NCBI RefSeq assembly: GCF_000372825.1
Contig: NZ_KB910516.1
Location: 4,344,011-4,408,010, forward strand
Reading direction: 5' to 3'
Source of the DNA: Methylobacterium sp. 77
Lineage (GTDB): Bacteria; Pseudomonadota; Alphaproteobacteria; Rhizobiales; Beijerinckiaceae
DNA length: 64,000 nt
Position numbers and translations under genes: made by a program. Position 1 is the first letter of the stretch. Every line of letters starts with the position of its first letter. Shown piece by piece: positions 37,190 to 45,496 of the stretch. The notes under the pieces were generated by a model, which had not been told where the DNA came from, did no database searches, and saw only the letters and a program-made list of their open reading frames with translations.

Positions 37190-37535
37190 GATGCCTGATC
37201 CATTCTGATCGTTGTGCCTCCTTTTTGGAGACGAGCCCAGTAGTCCCCCAGCGCCTTTCGAAGGACTTAAAACGACCAGTTGGATTCGAGCTTGTCGGTG
37301 TTGAGCGGTATCGTGGTAAACACTTGGTTTATAGGCTCGTCGGCGCCGACTAGAACTAATCGTTCGTTAAGCGGCGGTGCCTAGATTGCCGGGACCGACG
37401 GGCGATCGTCGGCGCGAGCCGGCCGGGCTGGACATCGTCTCAGCGGTCATGGCGTAAGGAGCCGCGCCGCATACGCCGTTGTCCTCAGGGCAGCATTCGC
37501 CCGATCACGTCGCTGCGCAGTGAAGGTGACACGCC
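37190..37535. other. Divergent regulatory region between flagellin copy 2 and flbT
   Basis: No gene. The segment 37260-37380 is less GC-rich than its surroundings and contains GGTAAACACTTGGTTTATAG, in which TAAAC and GTTTA form a short dyad. It should hold the promoters of flagellin copy 2 (leftward) and flbT (rightward). Confidence 0.4.
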
Positions 37536-37940
37536 ATGCCCCTCAAGATCGAGCTCAAGCCGGGCGAACGTCTGATCATCGGCAACGCCGCGATCCGCAA
37601 CGGTCCGCGCCGGGCGAGCTTCATCATCGAGACGAACACGAAATTCCTGCGCGAGTCCGAGATCATCACGCAGAGCGACGCGGACACTCCCTGCAAGCAG
37701 CTCTACTTCGCGCTCACGGTGATCTATCTGGCCGACGATCCGCGCCAAGCCGAAGAAGCCTTCGTCGCCCAGGCCAGCGAGGTCATGAACGCGGTGCCGA
37801 GCATGATTCCCTTCATCCGCGACATTCACGCCTTCATCGAGGCCGGCGAGCACTACAAGGCGCTCAAGCGCGGCCGGGACCTCGTTCAATACGAACAGGC
37901 CCTGGCTGACAGGCTGAAGGGAATAGAGCCGGCGGTCTAA
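37536..37940 (+). CDS. flbT: Flagellin synthesis regulator FlbT
   Basis: A 134-residue RNA-binding regulator. In Caulobacter FlbT binds flagellin mRNA leaders and represses translation until the hook is complete; in some Rhizobiales it activates instead. The family start MPLKIELKPGERLIIGNAAI is exact, followed by ASFIIETNTKFLRESEIITQ and DTPCKQLYFALTVIYLAD. It converges with flaF, its usual functional partner. Confidence 0.95.
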   Translation: MPLKIELKPGERLIIGNAAIRNGPRRASFIIETNTKFLRESEIITQSDADTPCKQLYFALTVIYLADDPRQAEEAFVAQASEVMNAVPSMIPFIRDIHAFIEAGEHYKALKRGRDLVQYEQALADRLKGIEPAV

Positions 37941-38001
37941 GCCGATCGTCGCGTCGGCCGGGTCCGCGGAGCGGCCGGTGGCCGGCGCCCGGTCCTGTGG
38001 T

Positions 38002-38361
38002 TCAGGTCCGCAGGCCGGCGGCGAGTTGGTGATTGATGTTGATCAGGGCGGAGAGCTTTTCGGCTTTCGGCTCGATCATGGTGTCGATGATGCGCTTGAA
38101 CACGAAGGCCGAGAGCTGGGCGATGTTCGTCTTGATCTGGTCCGGCAGCGGGCTCTCCGGCGCGGTCGCGGCACCGGCAATGAGGGTCCAGACCTTCTGG
38201 TTGAAGTTCAGGGCCTCGTTCAGCGTCGGGCTCTGATTCGCCCAATCGGACTGGATAAGCTGGAGCCGGCCTGCCGCCTTGATGAGGACGGCCGCTTCGG
38301 CCTCCCGGGGCGTCAGCGCGGTCTGCGAGACACGCGCATAGGCATTGGCTCCATAGGACAT
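38002..38361 (-). CDS. flaF: Flagellar biosynthesis regulator FlaF
   Basis: A 119-residue partner of FlbT that promotes flagellin translation or secretion. Family features are NAYARVSQTALTPREAEAAV near the start, LNEALNFNQKVWTLIAGAAT in the centre and FVFKRIIDTMIEPKAEKLSA near the end. The ATG at 38361 gives the conserved MSYGANAYARV start; the in-frame start at 38388 adds nine unconserved residues. It converges on flbT with 61 bases between stops. Confidence 0.93.
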   Translation of the reverse strand: MSYGANAYARVSQTALTPREAEAAVLIKAAGRLQLIQSDWANQSPTLNEALNFNQKVWTLIAGAATAPESPLPDQIKTNIAQLSAFVFKRIIDTMIEPKAEKLSALININHQLAAGLRT

Positions 38362-38659
38362 GGCCGATCCTTCTCGAGGTGCGACCATTCCGAGTCGGGC
38401 CGCCGGGAGCGGACCCTAGACGGACCAATGTTAAAACAACGTAATGGTCGCTGCCGCCGTAATCATGCCGATAAGCTGGCGGAGGACGTGACGGGGAGCG
38501 GCCTGCTCCATCGACCAGCCGGGATCATCCAGAGCCGATGACGTGCGCCGTGGGCGAAGGGAGAGGGCCGTCCGACCCGTGCAACGCATCCGTGAGGTTT
38601 TGCGGTCATGCTGTGTTCGCGCAGTCCCACGCCGTGGGCGGGCATGACTCGTCACTGAC

Positions 38660-38914
38660 ATGATGAATTTTCTACTCGGTACGCTCGCCGGAGGGCTCAT
38701 CGCTGGGATCGTCACCATCGCCGCCGTCCGTCAGCCGGAGGTGCAGGCGAAGCTGGGGCTCTATCCGGTCTCGTCGGCGCTGCTGCTACCGGCCGCTCCG
38801 CCGCGTATCGAAGCACCGTGTACCTTGGGTGGCGCTCGCCCGCAGGACGAACAGAGCGTCGGCCGGATGGATATGTTGTTCTCGAAACGTCGTTTCTGGT
38901 TCGTCGCCCCCTGA
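38660..38914 (+). CDS. Small hypothetical protein with N-terminal membrane helix (84 aa)
   Basis: Not recognised. It starts MMNFLLGTLAGGLIAGIVTI, a single hydrophobic segment, followed by RQPEVQAKLGLYPVSSALLL and a Pro-rich, then basic tail (FSKRRFWFV). Either the first or second ATG may be used. The composition of the helix and its flanks is gene-like. It ends 11 bases from the convergent small gene at 38926-39081. Confidence 0.5.
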   Translation: MMNFLLGTLAGGLIAGIVTIAAVRQPEVQAKLGLYPVSSALLLPAAPPRIEAPCTLGGARPQDEQSVGRMDMLFSKRRFWFVAP

Positions 38915-38925
38915 GGCGACGATGG

Positions 38926-39081
38926 TCAGAGGCTGCTGAGCAGGAACATCACCATGGTCGTGGCGACGGTGGTGGAGAGAAAGCCGCACAAGGCCGCCGC
39001 GAAGGAGGGGCCGGTGGCAGACAAGAGCGTGGCCTGGGACGAGAGCAGGGCCAGGTCGCTGTGCTGAGCGGAGGCGTTCAT
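38926..39081 (-). CDS. Very small hydrophobic protein (51 aa), hypothetical
   Basis: The frame can be read from 39195, but the ATG at 39081 gives a coherent 51-residue protein: MNASAQHSDLALLSSQATLL, then a hydrophobic, Ala/Thr/Leu-rich C-terminal helix ending ATTMVMFLLSSL. A C-terminal membrane tail on a tiny protein is unusual. No family is recognised; the convergent neighbour is also a small membrane protein. Confidence 0.4.
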   Translation of the reverse strand: MNASAQHSDLALLSSQATLLSATGPSFAAALCGFLSTTVATTMVMFLLSSL

Positions 39082-39269
39082 CGACAAAATCTCCCGACGG
39101 ATCAGTGGCCGTCGTTCCAGATGAGCAGTGACGTGAGATCGAAGACGTGGCTGTGCGTCGCCGCACGGAATCAGTGCCTGCGGAGCGTTCCGCATGCAGT
39201 CGGACAGTTCAGAGCTTCGGTCTCAAATGATCGCCTCGAGACAGGAAGCGCGAAATCCAGGTTCGGGCG

Positions 39270-39584
39270 TCAGTCGCAGCGGTTGACCGCTTTCGCGGCG
39301 CGGAGCGCGCGGCTTTCACTGCGCAAGTCGATGGCGACGATGCCAGCGCCGCAATCCTCGAACGCATCCTTGGCTTCGTCGTAGCGGTCCCCGACCTCGT
39401 CGAGCGTATCGCAGACCCGGTCATGGTTGCCGAGCCGCGCTTCCTCGCGGGCCTGGAAGCGGAGGGCCGTGGCCTCCTCGACCTTCCTCTCCCCCTTGAG
39501 ACAGGACGGTGCCGCCAGGGCGGGGGCGATCGTGCACAGCGCGAAGCCGAGGGCGGCGATGGGCGTTGCAAGAGCGAGGCGCAT
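39270..39584 (-). CDS. Exported hypothetical protein (104 aa)
   Basis: Residues 1-24 form a signal peptide (ATPIAALGFALCTIAPALAA). The mature part is helical and charged, with four Cys (SCLKGERKVEEATALRF, DRVCDTLDEVGDRYDEA, FEDCGAGIVAI, VNRCD) that could form two disulfides. This pattern of a small Cys-bridged periplasmic helical protein is common in the group but unnamed. Confidence 0.65.
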   Translation of the reverse strand: MRLALATPIAALGFALCTIAPALAAPSCLKGERKVEEATALRFQAREEARLGNHDRVCDTLDEVGDRYDEAKDAFEDCGAGIVAIDLRSESRALRAAKAVNRCD

Positions 39585-39686
39585 GGAAATTCCGATTCCG
39601 CGTGTCGAGAAGGTCGGTCCGTCCGTCTTTCAAGATCAGCGCCGGCGGTGATCAATCATCGTCGGTCTGCGGTTCAAACGGCGAAC

Positions 39687-40211
39687 TCACGGCGAAGGTT
39701 CCGCAGGTTTATTGCGCCTGCGAGAGACCAGAATCTCGGCGAGGCGAACCGGCGCGCAGGCATGCACGTCGACGCCGACATCGTATTGACGCGGGATCGG
39801 GGCGAGCTTGCCATGGGAATGGCCGTGCAGGTCGAGCGCCCCGCGACCCATGCCGTTCCAGGTCCGGAAGGCGTAATGGCACAGGACGAGCCGCCGGCCT
39901 TCGACCTCGATCTCGGCGTAATGGCCGACCGAGGCCCAATCCCGCAGCGCCAGCGTGCCGGGTCCATCGTTGTTGCCGACGATGAGGTGCTTGACGCCGT
40001 TGAGTGCGCCGACGATCTGCGCGATCCGCTCGTCCGTAGGGCCGAGCGCCACGTCGCCGAGATGCCAGACGGTGTCGTCGGGAGCGACCCTCTCGTTCCA
40101 GTTCGCGATCAGGCCGGCATCGTGGGCCGCGAGGTCCGGATAGGGACGCCGATCGATGTTCAGCGCACGCCTGTCGCCGAAATGCGTGTCGCTGGTGAAC
40201 CAGACCGCCAT
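39687..40211 (-). CDS. Cytoplasmic metallophosphoesterase
   Basis: A 174-residue calcineurin-like phosphoesterase without a signal peptide. All metal motifs are present: FTSDTHFGDRRALNIDRRPY, WNERVAPDDTVWHLGDVALG, LIVGNNDGPGT (Asn in place of the usual GNHD His), VLCHYAFRTWNG and LHGHSHGKL. It is 26 bases downstream of tonB on the same strand, so it may be co-transcribed. The short form and GNND motif resemble the YfcE/MPP-like single-domain group; the substrate is unknown. Confidence 0.8.
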   Translation of the reverse strand: MAVWFTSDTHFGDRRALNIDRRPYPDLAAHDAGLIANWNERVAPDDTVWHLGDVALGPTDERIAQIVGALNGVKHLIVGNNDGPGTLALRDWASVGHYAEIEVEGRRLVLCHYAFRTWNGMGRGALDLHGHSHGKLAPIPRQYDVGVDVHACAPVRLAEILVSRRRNKPAEPSP

Positions 40212-40237
40212 CCTTCACTTAAGCCGAGCCGACCGGC

Positions 40238-41236
40238 TCAGCCGCCGGGCCGGAAGCGCATGGGAACGGTGACGGCGAGGCTGCTCACGGTGACGCCGGC
40301 AGGCGCTGCCGGCAGCGAGCCCCGTACGGCGGCGAGCGCCGCGCCGTCGATCACGCTGATGCCGCTGCTGCTGGCGAGGCCGGCACTCAGCACCTGACCC
40401 GACCGCGAGACGGTGAAGCGCACCACCGCGGTTCCGCCCGCGGTGCCCGCGGCGGCGTTGCGGTTCATGCGGCCGTTGATGGCAGAGGCCAGCGCCCCCT
40501 GCCATTGGCGCAGGGCGCTCGGATCGTTGCCGGCGGCGGCCGCGCCGGCGCTGCTCTGGCGCGAGGACGAGGCCGAGTTCTGCTGCGAGCGGCCGGCGCC
40601 CTCCTGGGCCTGGCGCTTGCTGGCTTCGCGCGCCGCCTTCAGCTTGGCTTCGCGCTTCGCCTCCTGAACGGCCTCGCGCTTGGCTTCCAGCTGCTCCTGC
40701 CGCTTGGCCTCGATCCGTGGGTCGGGCTTGGGCTTGGGCTTCGGTTTGGCGACCTCGATGGGCTTTGCCGGCTCGGGCGGCTTGGCCACCACCGGAGGCG
40801 GCGGGGCGAGTGGCTCCGCGATCTCGGCGGTGGAGGTGACGACCTGATCTTCCGGCGGAACCTCGGCGACGGTGTCCGGAATCGTGACCGGCTGGGTCTC
40901 GTCGGGCGGGATTTCGGCGGTCTCGGGGGGCTTCACCTCCACCATTTCGGGGGGCTTCACCTCGTCCACGGTCTCCGGCGTCTCGGTGGGCGTCACCTCG
41001 GACGGAGGCGGCACCGCCGCCGCCATCTCGGCGGGCGCCTGGGCTTCCGCTTCCGTCGATTGCGGAGCGAGATCGATGGTGATCGTGTTCTCTCCGGGGG
41101 GCGCCTTGGGCGCCTGGCCGAACAGCATCATGCCCGCCAGCACCGTCAGGTGCAGCACGAAGGCCACGAGGAAGGCGGCAGCGAGTCCCGTGGGACCTTG
41201 CGGTCCGGGTTCACGTGTCGAGACGAGGGCGCTCAT
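40238..41236 (-). CDS. tonB: TonB energy-transducing protein
   Basis: A 332-residue TonB. One membrane helix at about residues 18-42 (AAAFLVAFVLHLTVLAGMMLFG) is followed by a long Pro/Glu/Val linker (residues about 75-165, repeated PPE and KPKPKP units), an Arg/Lys/Ala/Glu helical stretch and a C-terminal domain with VVRFTVSRSGQVLSAGLASS near 270. It transmits ExbBD-generated force to outer-membrane receptors for iron and other nutrients. It starts 5 bases after exbD. Confidence 0.92.
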   Translation of the reverse strand: MSALVSTREPGPQGPTGLAAAFLVAFVLHLTVLAGMMLFGQAPKAPPGENTITIDLAPQSTEAEAQAPAEMAAAVPPPSEVTPTETPETVDEVKPPEMVEVKPPETAEIPPDETQPVTIPDTVAEVPPEDQVVTSTAEIAEPLAPPPPVVAKPPEPAKPIEVAKPKPKPKPDPRIEAKRQEQLEAKREAVQEAKREAKLKAAREASKRQAQEGAGRSQQNSASSSRQSSAGAAAAGNDPSALRQWQGALASAINGRMNRNAAAGTAGGTAVVRFTVSRSGQVLSAGLASSSGISVIDGAALAAVRGSLPAAPAGVTVSSLAVTVPMRFRPGG

Positions 41237-41241
41237 CGGGT

Positions 41242-41721
41242 CTACCGCGATGCTCCACTCGCGGCGGGAGCCGCCGGAAGCGCTCCGCCCGGCGATTGCG
41301 CGATCAGGGACACCTTGGTGAACCCGGCCTGCCCGACGAGGCCCATCACCTCCATGATCTTGCCGTAGGGCACGTCCTTGTCGCCGCGCACCAGCATCAC
41401 CTGGGTCGGGTCTTCGGCCGCCAGCGCCTTCAGGCGCGGCATGATCGTCTCGGGCGTCAGCTCGTCCTTCGCCAGGAAGGGCTTGCCTTCCTTGTCGATG
41501 GAGATCTCGACGGGCTTCTTCGCCTGCGCGACCTTGGCGGCGGTGGTCTTGGGCAATTGCACCGGCACGCCCGTCGTCATCAGGGGGGCCGCGACCATGA
41601 AGATGATCAGCAGCACCAGCATCACGTCCACCATCGGGGTGACGTTGATCTCGGACATCGGCGCGGAATCGAGGTCGTCATCGTCGTCGCCGCCGCTGGC
41701 GCGGATCGAACCCATTGCCAT
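41242..41721 (-). CDS. exbD: ExbD, TonB motor subunit
   Basis: A 159-residue ExbD/TolR protein: an acidic start (GGDDDDDLDSAPMSEINVTP), a single helix with the essential Asp (MVDVMLVLLIIFMVAAPLMT) and a periplasmic domain beginning VPVQLPKTTAAKVAQAKKPV. Position beside tonB and exbB distinguishes it from tolR at 14475-14918. Confidence 0.92.
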   Translation of the reverse strand: MAMGSIRASGGDDDDDLDSAPMSEINVTPMVDVMLVLLIIFMVAAPLMTTGVPVQLPKTTAAKVAQAKKPVEISIDKEGKPFLAKDELTPETIMPRLKALAAEDPTQVMLVRGDKDVPYGKIMEVMGLVGQAGFTKVSLIAQSPGGALPAAPAASGASR

Positions 41722-41832
41722 CGTTCGCCCTCCAGGGCATCGGCGGCCGGCTCGAGGGCCCGCCGCATGTCGTCATAGTGCCGCCGCGTGCGCGCCGGCC
41801 GTGAATGCTTCGTCGAGCGGAGAAGGGACGCG

Positions 41833-42525
<693 letters not shown>

Positions 42526-42629
42526 GGCGGGCTCCTCGGGGTTCGTTGAGCGGTGGCGATCGCCGAGGGGCGACCGGATGGCGTGTAGGGGAGGCGGTGG
42601 ACGCCTCGTGTCGGCTCAGCGCGTGCGGC

Positions 42630-43121
42630 TCAGCGCGTGAAGGTCGCGCTCGTCTTGCTCTCGGTCTCGATCCGGTCGAGGCACGTCTCGCGGCTGGCCT
42701 CACCGCCTTCGCAGGCGAGGACGTCGTTCAGGAGCACGCGGCCGATCTTCGGACAGGCGAGGGCGGGGAAATCGAACAGCCGCACCATGGTCTTGCGGTC
42801 CTGGACGGGGCCGAGCTCGACGGCGAGGCGCTTCTGCGCGATGCCGTCCGTATCGAAGGCGAAGAGATCGACCTTGAGGGATTTCAGCGCGGTGCCGCGG
42901 CTGTTGTCCACGAGAAGATAGGTGCGGCAGGCCTCGCCCGCCGGCTCGAGCCGGTTGAGTTCGAGCTTCAGAACGGGCGCCTTGGCATCCTGCGCGAGGG
43001 CGGAGCCGGTCCATCCCGCGGTGAGGGCGGCGAGCAGCGCCAGGCCGACGGCCCGAGCGGGCAAGACGGATGAAGCGGGCAAGACGGATGAGAAGTCGAT
43101 CACGCGGTGCGCCTCGTTCAT
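42630..43121 (-). CDS. Exported hypothetical protein (163 aa) upstream of exbB
   Basis: The ATG at 43121 is preferred: MNEAHRVIDF, then a signal peptide (VGLALLAALTAGWTGSALAQ). The mature domain reads VLKLELNRLEPAGEACRTYL, VDNSRGTALKSLKVDLFAFD and ALACPKIGRVLLNDVLACEG, with four or five Cys. A compact beta-sandwich is likely; the family is not recognised. Co-orientation 104 bases before exbB suggests a link to TonB-dependent transport. The leader contains an exact 18-bp tandem duplication (43056-43091) that repeats SSVLPA. Confidence 0.7.
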   Translation of the reverse strand: MNEAHRVIDFSSVLPASSVLPARAVGLALLAALTAGWTGSALAQDAKAPVLKLELNRLEPAGEACRTYLLVDNSRGTALKSLKVDLFAFDTDGIAQKRLAVELGPVQDRKTMVRLFDFPALACPKIGRVLLNDVLACEGGEASRETCLDRIETESKTSATFTR

Positions 43122-43697
43122 AACGGTCCGGTTCTCCTCGGTAGCGACGGTCCTTCGTCGCGTGCCCTGGTCGCGTGCGTCGAAACGCCATAGCAAGCCG
43201 ACATCGCCGAGACCTCCCAAACTGGGCTCGTCCCGGACAATTCCTCGGCTGAGAGCGCAACGCTCGCGTTTCGGTGCTGCTTTGCCTGACGCCCGACTTC
43301 GCACCGCCGCATCGTTCACCGTGGCGCGGAGTATCCGAGTTGACGCTGGGAGATCAAGCTATGTGCTGAAAATCAGAGCAGTTCCAAACTGTTACTGCAA
43401 CGCTCAGTCACGCGTCCGGCATTTCCTAAAACTCCCACATGTATTGCCTAATGCTCCCGAATTCTGTCTCGACGCCCGTGAAAGCGCTCACGTGAGCAGG
43501 TCTGCAGCGCGTGGGGGAGGGCGCGGTGGCGATCTCGAAAGTCGTCGACGATCCAAGCCCTTGATGACGCTTTTCCAGATCTCCATATCGCGATGACCGG
43601 CAGGCGACCGCCGGGAGGAGTGCTGCCACAGGCGGGTTCCGACAGATCGAAGTGCCTCACCGTATCGTCCCCGGGGCTTCGCTAAGGACAAGATCAC
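43122..43697. other. Regulatory region upstream of hsp20, no gene supported
   Basis: No coding signal with a domain. TTGACG around 43340 followed by TATGTG is a weak promoter candidate. A perfect 12-bp palindrome (GCTCACGTGAGC, 43486-43497) and the hairpin described next are the only structured elements. GC is lower around 43370-43470. Confidence 0.4.
43664..43694 (+). ncRNA. Candidate thermosensor hairpin over the hsp20 ribosome-binding site
   Basis: ATCGTCC (43664-43670) can pair with GGAC (43686-43689) and GAT (43692-43694), trapping AAGGA, the likely ribosome-binding site 8 bases before the GTG start. Rhizobial small heat-shock genes are often controlled by ROSE-type RNA thermometers that do exactly this. 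The stem here is short and the ROSE consensus is not clear. Confidence 0.3.
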
Positions 43698-44135
43698 GTG
43701 ACGACACGGCCCTCTCCGTTCGGACATCCGTTTCTACTCGGCTTCGACGAGATCGAGCAGGCGCTCGACCGTGTGTCGAAAGCGGCCAATGACGGGTATC
43801 CGCCCTACAATATCGAGCGCGTGGCCCGCTCGGACGACGAGCCCGAACGGCTCCGGATCACCCTCGCGGTGGCCGGGTTCACCCGAGACCAGCTCGATGT
43901 GATGCTGGAAGAGAACCAGCTCGTGGTGCGGGGGCGTCAGGTCGACGACAAGGCGCGGCAGTTCTTGCACCGGGGCATCGCGGCCCGCCAGTTCCAGCGT
44001 GCCTTCCTCCTTGCCGACGGCATGGAGGTGATGGGTGCGGACCTCTCGAACGGCCTTCTCTCCATCGATCTGACCCGGCCGGAACCGGAACGGATCGTCC
44101 GAAAGATTGCCATCGCGTCCCGCGACGACATCTGA
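43698..44135 (+). CDS. Hsp20/IbpA-type small heat-shock protein
   Basis: A 145-residue chaperone that holds unfolding proteins. The alpha-crystallin domain spans about residues 40-135: PPYNIERVARSDDEPERLRI, ITLAVAGFTRDQLDVMLEEN, LVVRGRQVDDKARQFLHRGI, then FQRAFLLADGMEVMGADLSN, as in the rhizobial HspA-class proteins. The start is GTG (43698). A DUF1150 gene follows after 80 bases, the usual pairing in this bacterial group. Confidence 0.92.
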   Translation: MTTRPSPFGHPFLLGFDEIEQALDRVSKAANDGYPPYNIERVARSDDEPERLRITLAVAGFTRDQLDVMLEENQLVVRGRQVDDKARQFLHRGIAARQFQRAFLLADGMEVMGADLSNGLLSIDLTRPEPERIVRKIAIASRDDI

Positions 44136-44215
44136 ACGCATGTCACCGACTCACCGGGTTCGGGCCGTCGCGGCGCCGGACCGGAGAGCAAGCTCTGCCT
44201 CGAAAGGGGGGCATC

Positions 44216-44500
44216 ATGACCGATTTCAATCCGAACCCGATCACACAGGCCGATCTCGACCCCGCCGATTTCAACGCTGCCGATCTCGCGGCCCTGGGCG
44301 AAGGCCACATCGCCTATGTCCGGCCGATCCGCTCCGACGAGGTGAAGCGGCTGTTCCCGCAGGCCCCTGACCTGACGCCGGGCATGGACCTGTTCGCGCT
44401 GCTCTCGGCCAGCGGCAGTCCGATCCTCCTCGCCGATTCGCGCGACGTGATCGTCGCCAATGCGATGGCCAACGACCTGTTCGCGGTCAGCCTTCACTAG
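44216..44500 (+). CDS. DUF1150 family protein
   Basis: A 94-residue protein of DUF1150, found almost only in alphaproteobacteria directly after an hsp20 gene. Features are ADLAALGEGHIAYVRPIRSD near residue 22 and DLFALLSASGSPILLADSRD near 60. The function is not known; the fixed gene order suggests a co-factor of the heat-shock protein. GGGGGG lies shortly upstream. Confidence 0.88.
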   Translation: MTDFNPNPITQADLDPADFNAADLAALGEGHIAYVRPIRSDEVKRLFPQAPDLTPGMDLFALLSASGSPILLADSRDVIVANAMANDLFAVSLH

Positions 44501-44509
44501 GCAGCCGCA

Positions 44510-45307
44510 CTAAGCAGACGGTGCCGCTCGGCCGATCTCGGCCACCGCCGCCAGCAGCCGCGCGAGATCCTGCGGACGCGACAGGCGGTGGTCGCCATCG
44601 GCGATGAGGGTGAGGACGGTGCCGGGTGCCGGCAGCCGTTCCACCGTCGCGAGCGCGTGGGCGTAGGGCACGTCGGGATCCTGCATGCCCTGGAGGATGT
44701 GCACCGGGCAACCCGGATCGATCGGGCCGCCGAGAAGCAGGTGCCGGCGTCCGTCCTCGATCAGCGCCATCGTCGTGGGCACCGGCTCCGGCCCGTATTC
44801 CGTGGGCCGCATCCACACGCCGTCCCGCTCCATGATCTCGCGGATGCCTCGCGGGAAGCGCTCCCACATCAGGCTCTGCGTGAAATCGAGCGCGGGGGCG
44901 ATCAGCACCATTCCGGCGAGCGCGGCATCGCCGCGGCGCGCGCGTGCCCTGGCGGCGAGGCAGGCGATCCAGCCGCCCATCGACGACCCGACGAGGATCG
45001 CCGGACCCTTCACCGTCGCATCGAGCACGGCCATGGCGTCTTCGAGCCAGGTCGAGATCGTCGCATCGGCGAATTCGCCCTCCGATTCGCCGTGCCCGGT
45101 ATAGTCGAACCGGACGAGGGCGCGGCCATTGTCCCGCGCCCAGGCATCGAGGACCATCGCCTTGGTCGCGCCCATATCGGAGCGGAAGCCCCCGAGCCAG
45201 ACCAGGGTAGGCCCGTCTCCCTCGCGGATTTGCACCGCGAGGCGGCGCGCGGGCTCACCCTCTCCCACCGTGATGAAGAGGGGCGCTTGGCTGCTCGCTG
45301 AGTCCAT
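44510..45307 (-). CDS. Alpha/beta hydrolase (ABHD10-like)
   Basis: A 265-residue serine hydrolase. VWLGGFRSDMGATKAMVLD near residue 35 gives the oxyanion region, RFDYTGHGESEG follows, and the nucleophile elbow is VGSSMGGWIACLAA. A catalytic Asp (PDVPYAHAL region) and His (IADGDHRLSRPQDL) follow. This arrangement matches ABHD10-type thioesterases and bacterial relatives. The start at the ATG at 45307 is chosen over 45403, which adds a non-conserved leader. It converges with DUF1150, ten bases away. Confidence 0.85.
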   Translation of the reverse strand: MDSASSQAPLFITVGEGEPARRLAVQIREGDGPTLVWLGGFRSDMGATKAMVLDAWARDNGRALVRFDYTGHGESEGEFADATISTWLEDAMAVLDATVKGPAILVGSSMGGWIACLAARARARRGDAALAGMVLIAPALDFTQSLMWERFPRGIREIMERDGVWMRPTEYGPEPVPTTMALIEDGRRHLLLGGPIDPGCPVHILQGMQDPDVPYAHALATVERLPAPGTVLTLIADGDHRLSRPQDLARLLAAVAEIGRAAPSA

Positions 45308-45496
45308 TCGTGATCCTCGATCCGACGAAACCGACAACTGAATGCGATGCAGTCGCATTTCGTTTACCGAGCCGTAAAGCGTGCCCCCGATGCTGGAGAC
45401 CATGATCGAGACGCGAGACGGATACCGTCACCCCCCTGAATCCCGGGTTCCGCCGGTTCAGCCGTTCCGCAAGGCGTCGGTCAAGGGATTGGCGAC

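Noticed and set aside
40505-41368. Plus-strand Gly/Leu-rich frame opposite tonB
   Set aside because: Antisense of the Pro/Glu linker of TonB with no domain or start signal.
43486-43497. GCTCACGTGAGC palindrome as an operator
   Set aside because: Only one copy, far (200 bases) from the hsp20 start and not overlapping a promoter; could be chance.
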